The notes beneath the pieces were generated by a model. That model was not told the DNA's origin, did not search any database, and was given only the letters and a program-made list of their open reading frames with translations. Shown here in pieces: positions 9,650 through 19,431 of a stretch of DNA of 64,000 bases. A program made the position numbers and the translations under genes. This DNA comes from Alphaproteobacteria bacterium (lineage in GTDB: Bacteria > Pseudomonadota > Alphaproteobacteria > Rhodobacterales > Rhodobacteraceae): positions 124,001 through 188,000 of the forward strand of contig JAUIFH010000005.1 of assembly GCA_030429495.1 (NCBI GenBank), read 5' to 3'. Within the stretch, counting starts at the first letter, position 1. Each line of letters opens with the position of its first letter.

Positions 9650-11182
9650 TCAGTCCAGCGGAGGTGCCCCGCCCTCTTCCGTCCGCCGGGCGATGAAATC
9701 CGCGATCCGGGCGGCGCGCTCCCCGGCGCCATCGGGTGGCCGGTAGTCGGCGAGGGCCTGCTGCCAGATCGCGGTGGCGCGTTCCGTGGCCGTCAGGCTA
9801 CCGCTCGCCGCCCAGGTGCCGTGGTTCGTCAGGTCGGCGACGAGAGGCGCGTAGAAGGCGCGGTCGAAGCGGTCCATCGTGTGCTGCGTGGCGAAGAAAT
9901 GCCCGCCGGGGGCAACATCTTGCAGCGCGTCCCAGGCGAGGTCGGCCTCGGTCGAGGCGAGCGGCTGGCAAAGCTCCGCGAGGGTCTGGAGCGCCTCGAC
10001 GTCGTTGATGAATTTCTCGTAGCCGAACGAAAGCCCGCCTTCGAGCCAGCCGGCCGAATGCACGACCATCGTCGCGTTGGCCATCAGGTTGGCCCAGAGG
10101 CCCATGTGGTTTTCGCCCGCCGCCTGCATGTCGGCGGTGTTCGAGGCCGAGCCGGCGGCGGAGCGCCAGGGCAGGCCGACATGGCGGGCAAGCTGGCCGG
10201 TGCCGATCGCCATGCGGATATGGGTGGGCGTGCCGAAGGCGGGCGCGCCGGACTTCATGTCGACGTTGGAGGAAAAGCCGCCATAGCTGACCGGCGCGCC
10301 AGGCCGGGCCAATTGCGCCAGCGTGATCCCGGCGAGGCATTCGGCATGTTGCAGGACCAGCGCGCCCTCGACCGTCACCGGCGCCATCGCGCCCGCAAGG
10401 CAGAAGGGCGTGATGATCGACATCTGGCCCGCGCGGGCGAAATCGATGATCCCCTCGGCCATCGGCTTGTCGATCTGGCGGGGGGAATTGGTGTTGATCA
10501 CCGTGGTGCACCAGCTTGCCGCCGCGAAGTCGTCCTCCGAAAGCCCAAGCCCGAGGCGGATCATCGCGAAGCTGTCTTCCGCCTGCCGGCGGCCGCGTGC
10601 GTAGACGAACATCGGCTTGTCGGCGAGCGTAAGCTGCGCGCGCATCATCGCGTAGTGGCGAAGATGAACCGGCACGTCCTGCGGTTCGGCCGAGGGGCCG
10701 AGCTTGTGAATGACGTCGAAGCTCTGATGCAGCTTCAGCGTCTCCTCATAGGCGGCAAGGCTGCCGGCGCGGCGGCCGCGCAGGCGATCGGTGACATTGG
10801 GGCAGCCGGAACCGGGCGAGAAGATCAGCGCGCCCTCTTCATAGACACGCCCGCGTTCGGGGTTCGCGGCACCGATACGGATCGAGTGCGGCGCGGTCGA
10901 AAGCGCGGCAGCGGCGATGTCGCGGCCGATGCGGACCGTCTCCGTCTCCTCGTCCACCAGCGCCCCGCCTGAGGCGTAGAGCGCCCGCGCCTCGGGCAGA
11001 AGGACGCGGAGGCCGAGGTCTTCCAGCAGTTTCAGCGCCATGTCGTGGATCGCAGCGACCGCGTCGTCGGACAGCACCTTTTGTGGCGGGAAGGGATGGC
11101 GCAGGTGGCGGTAATTCACTTCCCGCGCGGGCGCGGCGCTCTGGCGGGCCGCGCGCCCCCTGCGGCGATGGGAATCCTCCAT
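9650..11182 (-). CDS. trimethylamine methyltransferase (MttB) family protein
   Basis: The protein is 510 residues from the ATG at 11182, which has an AAAGGAGGTG ribosome-binding site; the open frame runs 88 codons further upstream without support. It belongs to the MttB superfamily of corrinoid-dependent methyltransferases, recognisable from LRHPFPPQKVLSDDAVAAIH near the N-terminus and the FSPGSGCPNVTDRL, AAGSASNTADMQAAGEN and GLSFGYEKFINDVEAL blocks. It has no in-frame stop that would call for pyrrolysine, so like the glycine-betaine enzymes it probably acts on another quaternary or methylated amine. No corrinoid protein gene is adjacent. It lies 83 bases after livF on the same strand and may be part of the upstream aromatic/transport unit. 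Confidence 0.82.
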   Translation of the reverse strand: MEDSHRRRGRAARQSAAPAREVNYRHLRHPFPPQKVLSDDAVAAIHDMALKLLEDLGLRVLLPEARALYASGGALVDEETETVRIGRDIAAAALSTAPHSIRIGAANPERGRVYEEGALIFSPGSGCPNVTDRLRGRRAGSLAAYEETLKLHQSFDVIHKLGPSAEPQDVPVHLRHYAMMRAQLTLADKPMFVYARGRRQAEDSFAMIRLGLGLSEDDFAAASWCTTVINTNSPRQIDKPMAEGIIDFARAGQMSIITPFCLAGAMAPVTVEGALVLQHAECLAGITLAQLARPGAPVSYGGFSSNVDMKSGAPAFGTPTHIRMAIGTGQLARHVGLPWRSAAGSASNTADMQAAGENHMGLWANLMANATMVVHSAGWLEGGLSFGYEKFINDVEALQTLAELCQPLASTEADLAWDALQDVAPGGHFFATQHTMDRFDRAFYAPLVADLTNHGTWAASGSLTATERATAIWQQALADYRPPDGAGERAARIADFIARRTEEGGAPPLD

Positions 11183-11265
11183 TCGCACCTCCTTTTTCAA
11201 CGCCAGCCTCGCCGACCGGGAACGGCCCGTCTGGTCCATCCGCGACATGCCCGCCCTGGCGGCAT

Positions 11266-11955
11266 TCAGACGCCGAGGTAGCGGTGCGCGGTGTCGTCGT
11301 CGAGCCGCGCCATCCGATCCGACCAGACGGTGCGGCCGCGCTCCACGATCTCGGCCCGGTCGGCAACGGCGCGGAGTTCCTTCAGCGACTTGTCGATCAC
11401 GAGGATCGAGATGCCTTGCCCCTTCAGCGCCCGGATCGCCGCCCATATCTCGGCCCGCACGACCGGGGCGAGACCCTCGGTCGCCTCGTCGAGGATCAGC
11501 AGCCGCGGATTGGTCAGCAGTGCCCGGGCGATGGCGAGCATCTGCTGTTCGCCGCCCGAAAGCGTGCGCGCGGTCTGGCCCATGCGCTCACCCAGCCGAG
11601 GAAAGAGGTCGAGAATACGCGCCTCAGTCCAGTCGCCGGGCCGCGCTGCGACCGCCAGGTTCTCGGCCACGGTCAGCGGCTGGAAGCAGCGCCGCCCCTC
11701 GGGCACGAGGCCAAGGCCGAGCCGGGCCGCGCGGTGCGGGGGCAGCCGCGCGATGTCGCGCCCGCCGAAGCGGAGCGCGCCGCCGTTCAGCGGCAGCATC
11801 CGCATGATCGTGCGGACCGTTGTCGTCTTGCCCATGCCGTTGCGGCCCATCAGTGCCAGAACCTCGCCTTCGGCAAGCGAAAGGTCGATACCGAACAGCG
11901 CCTGAACCGGTCCGTAAGCGGCCGTCACCTGCTCCAGTTCCAGAAGGGCGCTCAT
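11266..11955 (-). CDS. livF: branched-chain-type ABC transporter ATP-binding protein LivF
   Basis: This 229-residue ATPase has Walker A GRNGMGKTT near residue 37, the LSGGEQ signature and a Walker B ending LLILDEATEGLAP, the LivF form. It is one of two ATPases powering the HAAT-family importer encoded here. Its start overlaps the livG stop by ATGA. It is the last transporter gene of the aromatic-degradation unit, so the cargo is more likely an aromatic acid such as anthranilate than a branched-chain amino acid. Confidence 0.93.
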   Translation of the reverse strand: MSALLELEQVTAAYGPVQALFGIDLSLAEGEVLALMGRNGMGKTTTVRTIMRMLPLNGGALRFGGRDIARLPPHRAARLGLGLVPEGRRCFQPLTVAENLAVAARPGDWTEARILDLFPRLGERMGQTARTLSGGEQQMLAIARALLTNPRLLILDEATEGLAPVVRAEIWAAIRALKGQGISILVIDKSLKELRAVADRAEIVERGRTVWSDRMARLDDDTAHRYLGV

Positions 11956-12701
11956 GCCTCCTCCCCAAGGTAGGAGCGGCGCACTTCCTCACTGGCGCGG
12001 ATATCGTCCACCGTGCCGGTCGCGATAATACGGCCATAGACAAGGACCGAGATGCGGTCGGCCAGTGCAAAGACCGCATCCATGTCATGTTCGACCAGAA
12101 GGATCGGCGCCTCGGCCTTCAGCGCGGCAAGGATCGCGGTCAGGTCGCGCGCGCCCTCCACGCCCATTCCCGCCATCGGTTCGTCAAGCAGGAAAGCGCG
12201 CGGTCGCATCGCCAGCGCCATCGCGATCTCCAGGCGCCGGCGTTCGCCGTGGGCCAGTGCCGCGGCGGGAACCGTCTCACGCCCCGCAAGCCCGGCCTGC
12301 CGAATATGGAACGCCGCCGGTTCGGTCAGGTCGCGATCGGACAGCGCGGGCTTGAGGAAACGGAAGGTCGACCCGGACGCGCCCTGAACCGCGAGCATGG
12401 TGTTTTCCAGAACCGTGAAATCGGGCACGACGGAGGAGACCTGGAAACTGCGCGCAAGACCGAGGCGGGCACGCTCGGCGGGGTCAAGCGCGTTTATCGA
12501 CTGACCCTCGAACAGGATCGACCCGGAATCCGGCCGCAACTCTCCGGCGATCTGCTTGATCAGCGTCGACTTGCCGGCCCCGTTCGGCCCAATCAGCGCA
12601 TGAATCTCGCCCGGCCTGAGGTCCAGCGACACGTCATCGGTTGCCGTCAGGGCACCGAAGCTTCGCACAAGGTTCTTCAGGACCAGAATCGGTTCAGCCA
12701 T
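11952..12701 (-). CDS. livG: branched-chain-type ABC transporter ATP-binding protein LivG
   Basis: The 249-residue ATPase carries Walker A GPNGAGKST near residue 38, a variant signature AHGERRRLEIA and Walker B RAFLLDEPMAGM, which is the LivG subtype with its longer insert between the motifs. It partners LivF on the cytoplasmic face of the LivHM permease. It overlaps livF by four bases and livM by eight, so the five transporter genes are tightly packed. Confidence 0.93.
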   Translation of the reverse strand: MAEPILVLKNLVRSFGALTATDDVSLDLRPGEIHALIGPNGAGKSTLIKQIAGELRPDSGSILFEGQSINALDPAERARLGLARSFQVSSVVPDFTVLENTMLAVQGASGSTFRFLKPALSDRDLTEPAAFHIRQAGLAGRETVPAAALAHGERRRLEIAMALAMRPRAFLLDEPMAGMGVEGARDLTAILAALKAEAPILLVEHDMDAVFALADRISVLVYGRIIATGTVDDIRASEEVRRSYLGEEA

Positions 12702-13674
12702 GCCGCCCCCGCAACGCCAGCCCCATCAGCCCGCCGGGGGCAAACAGGACGATGAGGATGAGGAGCAGACCGAGCAGCGCCTGCCAGTGGTCGCTGACCG
12801 GCCCAAGGAGGTATTCCAGCGCGATAAACACCGCCGCGCCGGCGATCGGCCCGGCCAGCCGCCCGACGCCCCCGAGGATCACGAAGACCATGATCTCACC
12901 CGACATGTGCCAGGACAGCATCGCGGGGCTGACGAACCGGTTGAGATCGGCGAAAAGCGCCCCGGCCAGCCCGGCAACCATGCCCGACAGCACGAAGGCC
13001 GTGAGCCGCAGCGCGAAGGGCCGGACCCCCGAGGCGATCACCCGTGCCTCGTTCTGTTTCGCGGCACGCAGCGCCAGGCCGAAGCGCGACTGGGTAAGGA
13101 GCGCGACGAGGATCATCGTCACGCCAAGCGCGGCGGCGCAGATCGCGAAGAACTGAAGCGGCGCGAAGATGTTCGCGCCAGGGAAGCTGTTGCGGACATA
13201 GAAGGACAGCCCGTCCTCGCCGCCATAGGCAGGCCATGAGACCGCGAAGTAGTAGAGCATCTGCGCGAAGGCGAGCGTCACCATGATGAAATAGACGCCC
13301 GTGGTGCGGAGCGAGAGCGCCCCGATAACCAGCGCGGCAAGGCCCGAGACCAGAAGCGCCACGGGCCAGATCGCCAGCATCTCGTTCGTTCCCATCATGG
13401 TGAAGGGGACGGTGGCGACGGGCGTGGCGCTTGCCGCATGGCTGGCAAGGATCGCCGTCACATAGCCGCCCAGCCCGAAGAAGGCCGCATGCCCGAACGA
13501 CACGAGGCCACCATAGCCAAGCGCGAGGTTCAGGCCGACACCCGCGAGGCCGAAGATTGCAACCTTTGTCGCGAGCGTCACGATATAGGGATTGCCGCTC
13601 CGATCGGCCACAACCGCGACCGCGACAAGCGCGACAAAGATCGCGGCGTTCGGAAGCGCGCCCGTGAACCTCAT
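12694..13674 (-). CDS. livM: branched-chain-type ABC transporter permease LivM
   Basis: This 326-residue permease has roughly nine to ten hydrophobic segments and the HAAT permease signature GLNLALGYGGLVSFGHAAFFGLGGY near residues 44-70. With LivH it forms the membrane channel. The start overlaps the livH stop by ATGA. The C-terminus ends LFAPGGLMGLALRGRHG, also typical of LivM. Confidence 0.93.
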   Translation of the reverse strand: MRFTGALPNAAIFVALVAVAVVADRSGNPYIVTLATKVAIFGLAGVGLNLALGYGGLVSFGHAAFFGLGGYVTAILASHAASATPVATVPFTMMGTNEMLAIWPVALLVSGLAALVIGALSLRTTGVYFIMVTLAFAQMLYYFAVSWPAYGGEDGLSFYVRNSFPGANIFAPLQFFAICAAALGVTMILVALLTQSRFGLALRAAKQNEARVIASGVRPFALRLTAFVLSGMVAGLAGALFADLNRFVSPAMLSWHMSGEIMVFVILGGVGRLAGPIAGAAVFIALEYLLGPVSDHWQALLGLLLILIVLFAPGGLMGLALRGRHG

Positions 13675-14585
13675 GCCCGCGCCCCGTAGAGGCCGGTGGG
13701 TCTCACGACGAGAACAACCGCCATGAGGACATAGATCAGCATCGAGGCCAGCGCGGAGCCGACGGAGGTCGCGGCAGATGCCTCCATGAACCCCGCGAAG
13801 AAGGTTGGCAGGAGCGCCTTGCCGAGCGTGTCCGTCATGCCCACCAGAAGCGCGCCGACGAGCGCGCCCTTGATCGAGCCGATGCCACCGATGACCACGG
13901 TCACGAAGGCGAGGATCAGGACCGGCTCGCCCATCCCCACCTGCACCGACTGGACCGACCCGACCAGCGCGCCGGCAAGCCCGGCAAGCGCCGCGCCTAG
14001 CGCGAAGACGAGCGTATAGAGCCGGGCGATGTCGACGCCGAGCGCGGCGATCATCTCGCGGTCCGCCTCGCCCGCGCGGATGCGGATGCCAAGCCGCGTG
14101 CGGCCGATCAGCCAGAAGAGGCCCACGGCGACCAGCGCCCCGATCGCGATGATGGCAAGGCGGAAGGCGGGGTAGACCAGTCCGCCCGGCAGCGTCACCG
14201 CGCCTGAAAGAACGGGCGGCAGCGACAGGTAGAGCGGGAAAGAACCGAAAAGCCAGCGCGTGCCTTCGGAAAAGACGAGGATCAGCGCGAAGGTCGCCAG
14301 CACCTGATCGAGATGGTCGCGGGCGTAAAGCCGCCGGATCACCACAACCTCCACCAGCGCGCCAAGCGCCGCGGCGGCGGCAAGGCTCGCTGCAAGGCCG
14401 AGCCAGAACGAACCCGTCGCGGCGGCAACCGCGGCGCAGGCAAAGGCGCCCGCCATGTAGAGCGAGCCATGCGCAAGGTTGATCAGCCCCATGACGCCGA
14501 AGACGAGCGTCAGCCCGGCGGCCATGAGAAACAGCATCATCCCGTATTGCAGGCCGTTCAGGACCTGCTCGGCCAGTAGCATCAC
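13671..14585 (-). CDS. livH: branched-chain-type ABC transporter permease LivH
   Basis: The 304-residue permease has about eight membrane segments and begins with the LivH pattern NGLQYGMMLFLMAAGLTLVFG followed by GLINLAHGSLYMAGAF. It pairs with LivM. The gene starts 51 bases after the stop of the substrate-binding protein gene and overlaps livM, consistent with one transcript for the importer. Confidence 0.93.
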   Translation of the reverse strand: MMLLAEQVLNGLQYGMMLFLMAAGLTLVFGVMGLINLAHGSLYMAGAFACAAVAAATGSFWLGLAASLAAAAALGALVEVVVIRRLYARDHLDQVLATFALILVFSEGTRWLFGSFPLYLSLPPVLSGAVTLPGGLVYPAFRLAIIAIGALVAVGLFWLIGRTRLGIRIRAGEADREMIAALGVDIARLYTLVFALGAALAGLAGALVGSVQSVQVGMGEPVLILAFVTVVIGGIGSIKGALVGALLVGMTDTLGKALLPTFFAGFMEASAATSVGSALASMLIYVLMAVVLVVRPTGLYGARA

Positions 14586-14636
14586 GTCACGCTATCCCAA
14601 TGCGGCGGGCCGGGGCGGAACCCCGGCCCGGACCGG

Positions 14637-15785
14637 TCACATCTTGCATTCACCGGCATAGGCGTCGCCGCGGTCTTCCAGCGCGGTGCCGATCACCTTG
14701 TTGGTGTAGATGTCACCCTCCTTCACCACTTCGCGGACATAGATGTCCTGGATCGGGTGATGGTTCGGGCCGAAGGCGAAATCGCCCCGGACGGAAGCGA
14801 AATCGGCGGCCTCGAGTGCTGCGCGGAAGGCCTCCTGATCCGTCACATCCGCCTTGGCCATCGCCGAAAGAAGCAGGTTCGCCGTGTCGAAGCCCTGGCT
14901 CGAATAGAGCGAGGGCAGCCTTCCATATTCGGCCTGGTAGGCCGCGACGAACGCCGCATTCTCGGCGTTGTCGATGTCCTTGTTCCATTGCGACGTGTTC
15001 TTGACGCCAAGCGCGGCGTCGCCCACCGCCTGAAGGATGTTCTGGTCGAACGAGAAGGCCGGTCCGATCAGCGGGATGTCGACGCCCGATTCCGCGTATT
15101 GCTTCATGAAGGCGATGCCCATGCCGCCGGGCAGGAAGAAGAACACGCTGTCAGCGCCGGAATTGCGGATTTGCGCGATCTCGGCGGCATAGTCGGTCTG
15201 GCCAAGCTGGGTATAGACCTCGCCCGCAGCCGCGCCTTCGTAGAAGCGCTTGTAGCCGGCGATGGCGTCGGTACCGGCGGGATAGTTCGGCGCCAACATG
15301 AAGGAGTTCGCATAACCCGCTGAATTCGCGTAAGCTCCGGCGGCTTCATGCAGGTTGTCGTTCTGCCAGGCGACATTGAAATAATTTTTGTCGCAGCCCG
15401 CGCCCGCCAAGGCAGACGGTCCGGCATTCGGCGACAGGTAGAACTTGCCCTGAGCCACGGCAGCCGGCACCACCGCCATCGCCAGGTTGGACCAGATGAT
15501 CCCGGTCAGCACATCGACCTGGTCGGACTGGATCATCTTGTCGGCAAGCTGCACGGCGATATCGGGCTTCTGCTGGTCATCCTCGACGATCAGCTCGACC
15601 CCCGCGCCGGCGTCGCCCGCCATCTTCAGCGCAAGCTGGAACCCGTCGCGCACGTCGATGCCAAGGCCCGCTCCACCGCCTGACAAGGTGGTGATCATGC
15701 CGACTTTCACGCCTTCGGCCGACGCCATCCCGGCCATCAGCGCCAGTGCGGCGATGCCTCCGATCAGTCTACCTTTCTGTTTCAT
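14637..15785 (-). CDS. ABC transporter substrate-binding protein (Leu/Ile/Val-binding fold)
   Basis: The 382-residue protein starts with a Sec signal peptide (MKQKGRLIGGIAALALMAGMASA) and continues with the periplasmic type-1 fold typical of LivK relatives, GVKVGMITTLSGGGAGLGID. Proteins of this group that sit in aromatic operons bind aromatic acids such as 4-hydroxybenzoate or benzoate, so here a substrate like anthranilate or a related aromatic acid is plausible. It lies between the CoA ligase gene (65 bases upstream) and livH. Exact ligand unknown. Confidence 0.9.
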   Translation of the reverse strand: MKQKGRLIGGIAALALMAGMASAEGVKVGMITTLSGGGAGLGIDVRDGFQLALKMAGDAGAGVELIVEDDQQKPDIAVQLADKMIQSDQVDVLTGIIWSNLAMAVVPAAVAQGKFYLSPNAGPSALAGAGCDKNYFNVAWQNDNLHEAAGAYANSAGYANSFMLAPNYPAGTDAIAGYKRFYEGAAAGEVYTQLGQTDYAAEIAQIRNSGADSVFFFLPGGMGIAFMKQYAESGVDIPLIGPAFSFDQNILQAVGDAALGVKNTSQWNKDIDNAENAAFVAAYQAEYGRLPSLYSSQGFDTANLLLSAMAKADVTDQEAFRAALEAADFASVRGDFAFGPNHHPIQDIYVREVVKEGDIYTNKVIGTALEDRGDAYAGECKM

Positions 15786-15850
15786 CTCGTTCTCCCTGTT
15801 TCATTTTGTCGTATTTCTGCGCGTTTGGACGGCGGCGTCCAGCCCCATCC

Positions 15851-17470
15851 TCAGTGTTTCTGCCTGAGCCTGTATCGCTGGATCTTGCCGGTCTGGGTTT
15901 TCGGCAGCGCGCCAGTGAAGACGATCCGCCGGGGATACTTGTAGGGCGCGATGGTTCGTTTCACATGCTCCTGCAGGCGCAGCACCGTCGCCTCGTCCGG
16001 CTTCACGCCCCCAGCCAGCACGACGTGCGCCTCGACAATCTCGCCCCGCGCCTCGTCGGGCGCGCCGATCACGGCGCATTCCAGCACGTCGTCATGGGCA
16101 AGCAGGGCCGCCTCCACCTCAGGCCCCGCGATGTTGTAGCCCGACGAGACGATAATGTCGTCGTTGCGCGCGGCGAAGTGGAAATAGCCGTCCTCGGTCT
16201 GCACGAACGTGTCGCCCGTGATGTTCCAGCCGTTCCGGACATAGCCCTTCTGCCTGTCATCGGCGAGGTAGCGGCAGCCGGTCGGCCCCCGGACCGCAAG
16301 CCTTCCGGGCGTGCCGCGCGGGCATTCCGCGCCAGCCTCGTCAACCACCTTCGCCTCATAGCCGGCCACCGGCCGCCCGGTCGAGGCCGGCCTGTGATCG
16401 TCAAACCGGTTGGTGATGAAGATATGCAGCATCTCGGTGGCGCCGATCCCGTCGAGCATCGGCTTGCCGGTCTTCTCCATCCACTCCTCGTAGACCGGCG
16501 CGGGCAGGGTTTCGCCCGCGCTGACGGCGGCGCGCAGCGAAGACAGGTCCGCCCCCTCATCCATAGCTTTCAACATCACACGGTAAGCCGTTGGTGCGGT
16601 AAAACAAACCGTCGCCCGATACTCCTCGATGATGGCGATGAGATTGGGCGGCGTCGCCTGTTCCAGAAGCGCCGCCGCAGCGCCAAAGCGTAGGGGAAAG
16701 ACCGCGAGGCCGCCAAGGCCGAAGGTGAAGGCCAGCGGCGGAGAGCCGACGAAGACATCCTCCGGCGTGACTTTCAACACCTCCTTCGCATAACCGTCCG
16801 CGATGATCATCAGGTCGCGGTGGAAATGCATCGTGGCCTTCGGCTCCCCGGTCGTGCCGGAGGTAAAGCCGAGCAATGCCACGTCGTCACGCCCCGTTTC
16901 GACCGCGTCGAACCGCACCGGCTTGCCCAGGGCGATGCGGTCCAGTTCCGCATCATGGTTAGCGGTGCCGTCAAACCCGATGACCTTCTTCAGGAACCGC
17001 GACCCCTTGGCGCAGGCCACCATCTCCTCCATCAGCCGCGTATCGCAAAGCGCAAGGCCGATCTCGGCCTTGTCGACGATCTTGCCAAGCTCGCCGGCAC
17101 GCAGCATCGGCATCGTGTTGACCACGACCGCGCCTGCCTTGGTCGCGGCCAACCAGCACGCCACCATCGCTGGATTGTTGGCGGACCGGATAAGAACGCG
17201 ATTACCGGGCTTTACGCCATAATCCTCGACCAATGCGTGCGCGATCCGGTTCGACCAGTCGGACAGTTCCTTGTAGGTCCGCAGCCGGCCATTGCCGATC
17301 AGCGCCGTACGGTCGCCGAAGCCTTTCGCAACCATCGCGTCGGTCAGTTCGACCGCCGCGTTCAGCCGTTCGGGATAGTCGAACCCTTCCAGAAGCAGCT
17401 CCGGCCAGGCCTCCGCCGGCGGCAGGTTGTCCCGGGTGAAGGTGTCGACATGGGCCGATGCTCCCAGCAT
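15851..17470 (-). CDS. benzoate/2-aminobenzoate-CoA ligase family enzyme
   Basis: This 539-residue acyl-adenylate enzyme activates a carboxylic acid to its CoA thioester with ATP. The P-loop reads SGTTGEPK at 204-211, the adenylate motif DGIGATEMLHIF follows, and the C-terminal catalytic lysine is in PKTQTGKIQRYRLR. The overall sequence is of the benzoate-CoA ligase group, in which 2-aminobenzoate-CoA ligases fall. The ATG at 17470 has a GGGAGGAGAT ribosome-binding site. With the monooxygenase/reductase at the other end of the cluster, the best reading is entry of anthranilate as 2-aminobenzoyl-CoA; benzoate or salicylate cannot be excluded. Confidence 0.87.
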   Translation of the reverse strand: MLGASAHVDTFTRDNLPPAEAWPELLLEGFDYPERLNAAVELTDAMVAKGFGDRTALIGNGRLRTYKELSDWSNRIAHALVEDYGVKPGNRVLIRSANNPAMVACWLAATKAGAVVVNTMPMLRAGELGKIVDKAEIGLALCDTRLMEEMVACAKGSRFLKKVIGFDGTANHDAELDRIALGKPVRFDAVETGRDDVALLGFTSGTTGEPKATMHFHRDLMIIADGYAKEVLKVTPEDVFVGSPPLAFTFGLGGLAVFPLRFGAAAALLEQATPPNLIAIIEEYRATVCFTAPTAYRVMLKAMDEGADLSSLRAAVSAGETLPAPVYEEWMEKTGKPMLDGIGATEMLHIFITNRFDDHRPASTGRPVAGYEAKVVDEAGAECPRGTPGRLAVRGPTGCRYLADDRQKGYVRNGWNITGDTFVQTEDGYFHFAARNDDIIVSSGYNIAGPEVEAALLAHDDVLECAVIGAPDEARGEIVEAHVVLAGGVKPDEATVLRLQEHVKRTIAPYKYPRRIVFTGALPKTQTGKIQRYRLRQKH

Positions 17471-17480
17471 GATCTCCTCC

Positions 17481-17885
17481 CTACTCTTCCGGCACGACCG
17501 CGGTCGCCTCAATCTCGACTTGCGCGCGGTCTTCGACCAGGGCCACGACCTGCACCAGCGCCATCGCCGGATAGTGCCGCCCGATGATCTCGCGATAGAC
17601 GCGGCCCACCTCCGGCAACGCGGCGAGGTAGGCGTGCTTGTCGGTGACGTACCAGGTCAGCCGGACCAGATGCTCCGGCCCCGCCCCACCCTCGGCCAGC
17701 ACGGCCACCACGTTCCTCAGCGCCTGCGCCACCTGGGCGGCGAAGTCGTCGGTCTCGAAAACGCAATCGGCGTTCCAGCCGATAAGCCCGCCTGTGAAGA
17801 TCATTCGTCCCTTCGCGGCCACGCCGTTGGCATAGCCTTTCGCGGGCTTCCAATGCGCGGGATGCAGAACTTCGTGCGGACTCAT
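17481..17885 (-). CDS. RidA-family protein
   Basis: The 134-residue protein has the YjgF/YER057c/UK114 fold: an N-terminal PAKGYANGV segment, IFTGGLIGWN, and the C-terminal ALVQVVALVEDRAQVEIEATAV strand with a Glu, where classical RidA has an Arg-containing IEAVA. RidA enzymes hydrolyse reactive enamines and imines. In an aminobenzoyl-CoA pathway such intermediates arise after ring reduction, so it may release ammonia from the ring product. The start overlaps the thioesterase stop by ATGA. Confidence 0.88.
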   Translation of the reverse strand: MSPHEVLHPAHWKPAKGYANGVAAKGRMIFTGGLIGWNADCVFETDDFAAQVAQALRNVVAVLAEGGAGPEHLVRLTWYVTDKHAYLAALPEVGRVYREIIGRHYPAMALVQVVALVEDRAQVEIEATAVVPEE

Positions 17886-18301
17886 GCCCTCCCCTCCTCT
17901 TCCAGATGCGCCGCGAGCCGTGCCGCCAGCGGTTCGGGCCAGGGCGCGGACCTCAGTCCCGGGCCGGTCCAGACGATCACCTGCCGAACGGTCATGCGCA
18001 GGCCTTCCGCGCAACGCACATCCGTCACCAGCGTGGCGCTGGTCCGGCCAAGCCGGACAAGGCGCAAGGTGAAGCGCAGCACCTCGCCCAGCCGCGACGG
18101 CGCGCTGAAATCCACCGCGAGATGCGCCGTCGGCACGCCGCAGCCCTCGTCGATGTGGATGCGGGCGAAGGAATAGTCCAACGCCTCGGCGAAGAACGCC
18201 TCGACCGTCGCGTTCAGCATCTCGAAATAGCGCGGGTAGAAGACGATCCCCGCCGGGTCGCACTGGCCGAAGGTGATGGTGACATCCCTTGCAAAGCTCA
18301 T
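17882..18301 (-). CDS. 4-hydroxybenzoyl-CoA-type thioesterase
   Basis: This 139-residue hotdog protein carries the 4HBT active-site motif [17 protein letters not shown] (residues about 11-27), where the Asp of DPAGI is catalytic in the Pseudomonas type enzyme. It would hydrolyse an aryl- or acyl-CoA of the pathway, either as a step or to recover CoA from dead-end esters. It is overlapped at both ends by neighbours (ATGA with both), so it is firmly part of the operon. Confidence 0.88.
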   Translation of the reverse strand: MSFARDVTITFGQCDPAGIVFYPRYFEMLNATVEAFFAEALDYSFARIHIDEGCGVPTAHLAVDFSAPSRLGEVLRFTLRLVRLGRTSATLVTDVRCAEGLRMTVRQVIVWTGPGLRSAPWPEPLAARLAAHLEEEGRA

Positions 18302-19431
18302 GACAGAACGCTCCGCGCGATGACCAGCCGCTGTACGTCGCTCGCGCCTTCATAGATGCGCAGCGCCCTGATCTCGCGGTAGAGGCCCTCGACCGCGACA
18401 CCCGCGCGCACGCCATCGCCGCCATGAAGCTGCACGGCCATGTCGATGACGTCCTGCGCCGCCTCGGTGGCGTAAAGCTTCGCCATCGCGGCCTCGCGGC
18501 TGATCCGCGCGGCGCCCCGGTCCTTGGCCCAGGCCGCGCGGTAGATCAAAAGCGCAGCCGCGTCGATCGTCAGCGCCATGTCGGCCAGATGCCCCTGCAC
18601 CATCTGGTAGTCCGCCAGCGCGCCCGAGGGGCGCGGCGCCTTCGCCCGCGTGACGGCCGCATCGAACGCGCGGCGGGCGAAACCCAGGGCCGCGGCCCCG
18701 ACCGTCGGGCGGAAGTGGTCGAGCACCGCCATCGCGACCTTGAACCCCTCGCCCGTCCCGCCGACCAGCGCCGCCCCGGGCAGCGCCACCCCCTCCATCC
18801 GAAGGCGCGCCAGGGGATGCGGCGCCATGACGTCAATGCGCTCGACCACCGACAGGCCCGGCGTATCGGCGGGCATCAGGAAAGCCGAAAGCCCCCTTGC
18901 CCCCGGCGCCTCGCCGGTCCGCGCGATGACAACGTAGATATCCGCGATCCCGCCGTTGGAAATATAGGTCTTCTCGCCCGAAAGCCGCCAGCCGTCCCCG
19001 TCGCGCTCCGCCACCGTCGCGGTCGCCGCTACGTCCGATCCGGCGCCGGGCTCGGTCAGCGCAAAGCCCGCGATCGCGGTTCCCGCCCGCGTCCGGTCCA
19101 GCCACTGGCGCTGCCCGGCCGTACCGAAAAGGCTGACAGCGCCCATGCCCAACCCCTGCATCGCAAAGGCGAAATCCGCAAACCCATCGTGCCGCGCCAG
19201 TATCTCGCGGATCAGGCAGAGCGTGCGGATATCAAGCCGCCCACCCGCATCCGCGCCGGTATGGACAAGCCACCCGTCGCGGCCCAGGGCCGCGACCAGT
19301 TCGCGGCAGGCATCGTCGACATCACGGTGATCCACCGGCAGGTGCGCCGCGCACCAATCCTCAAGCCGACCCGCCAGATCGCGATGGCGGGGCTCGAAGA
19401 ACGGCCAGTCGAGAAAGCCTTTATCTGCCAT
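18298..19431 (-). CDS. acyl-CoA dehydrogenase family protein
   Basis: The protein has 377 residues from the ATG at 19431 ([14 protein letters not shown]). It shows the flavoprotein core [37 protein letters not shown] and the C-terminal [24 protein letters not shown] and IYEGASDVQ blocks. Such enzymes introduce a double bond alpha-beta to the CoA ester using FAD. In this operon it likely oxidises a cyclic or ring-opened intermediate. An in-frame TTG five codons earlier lies inside dispersed element B and is less likely to be the start. Confidence 0.9.
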   Translation of the reverse strand: MADKGFLDWPFFEPRHRDLAGRLEDWCAAHLPVDHRDVDDACRELVAALGRDGWLVHTGADAGGRLDIRTLCLIREILARHDGFADFAFAMQGLGMGAVSLFGTAGQRQWLDRTRAGTAIAGFALTEPGAGSDVAATATVAERDGDGWRLSGEKTYISNGGIADIYVVIARTGEAPGARGLSAFLMPADTPGLSVVERIDVMAPHPLARLRMEGVALPGAALVGGTGEGFKVAMAVLDHFRPTVGAAALGFARRAFDAAVTRAKAPRPSGALADYQMVQGHLADMALTIDAAALLIYRAAWAKDRGAARISREAAMAKLYATEAAQDVIDMAVQLHGGDGVRAGVAVEGLYREIRALRIYEGASDVQRLVIARSVLS

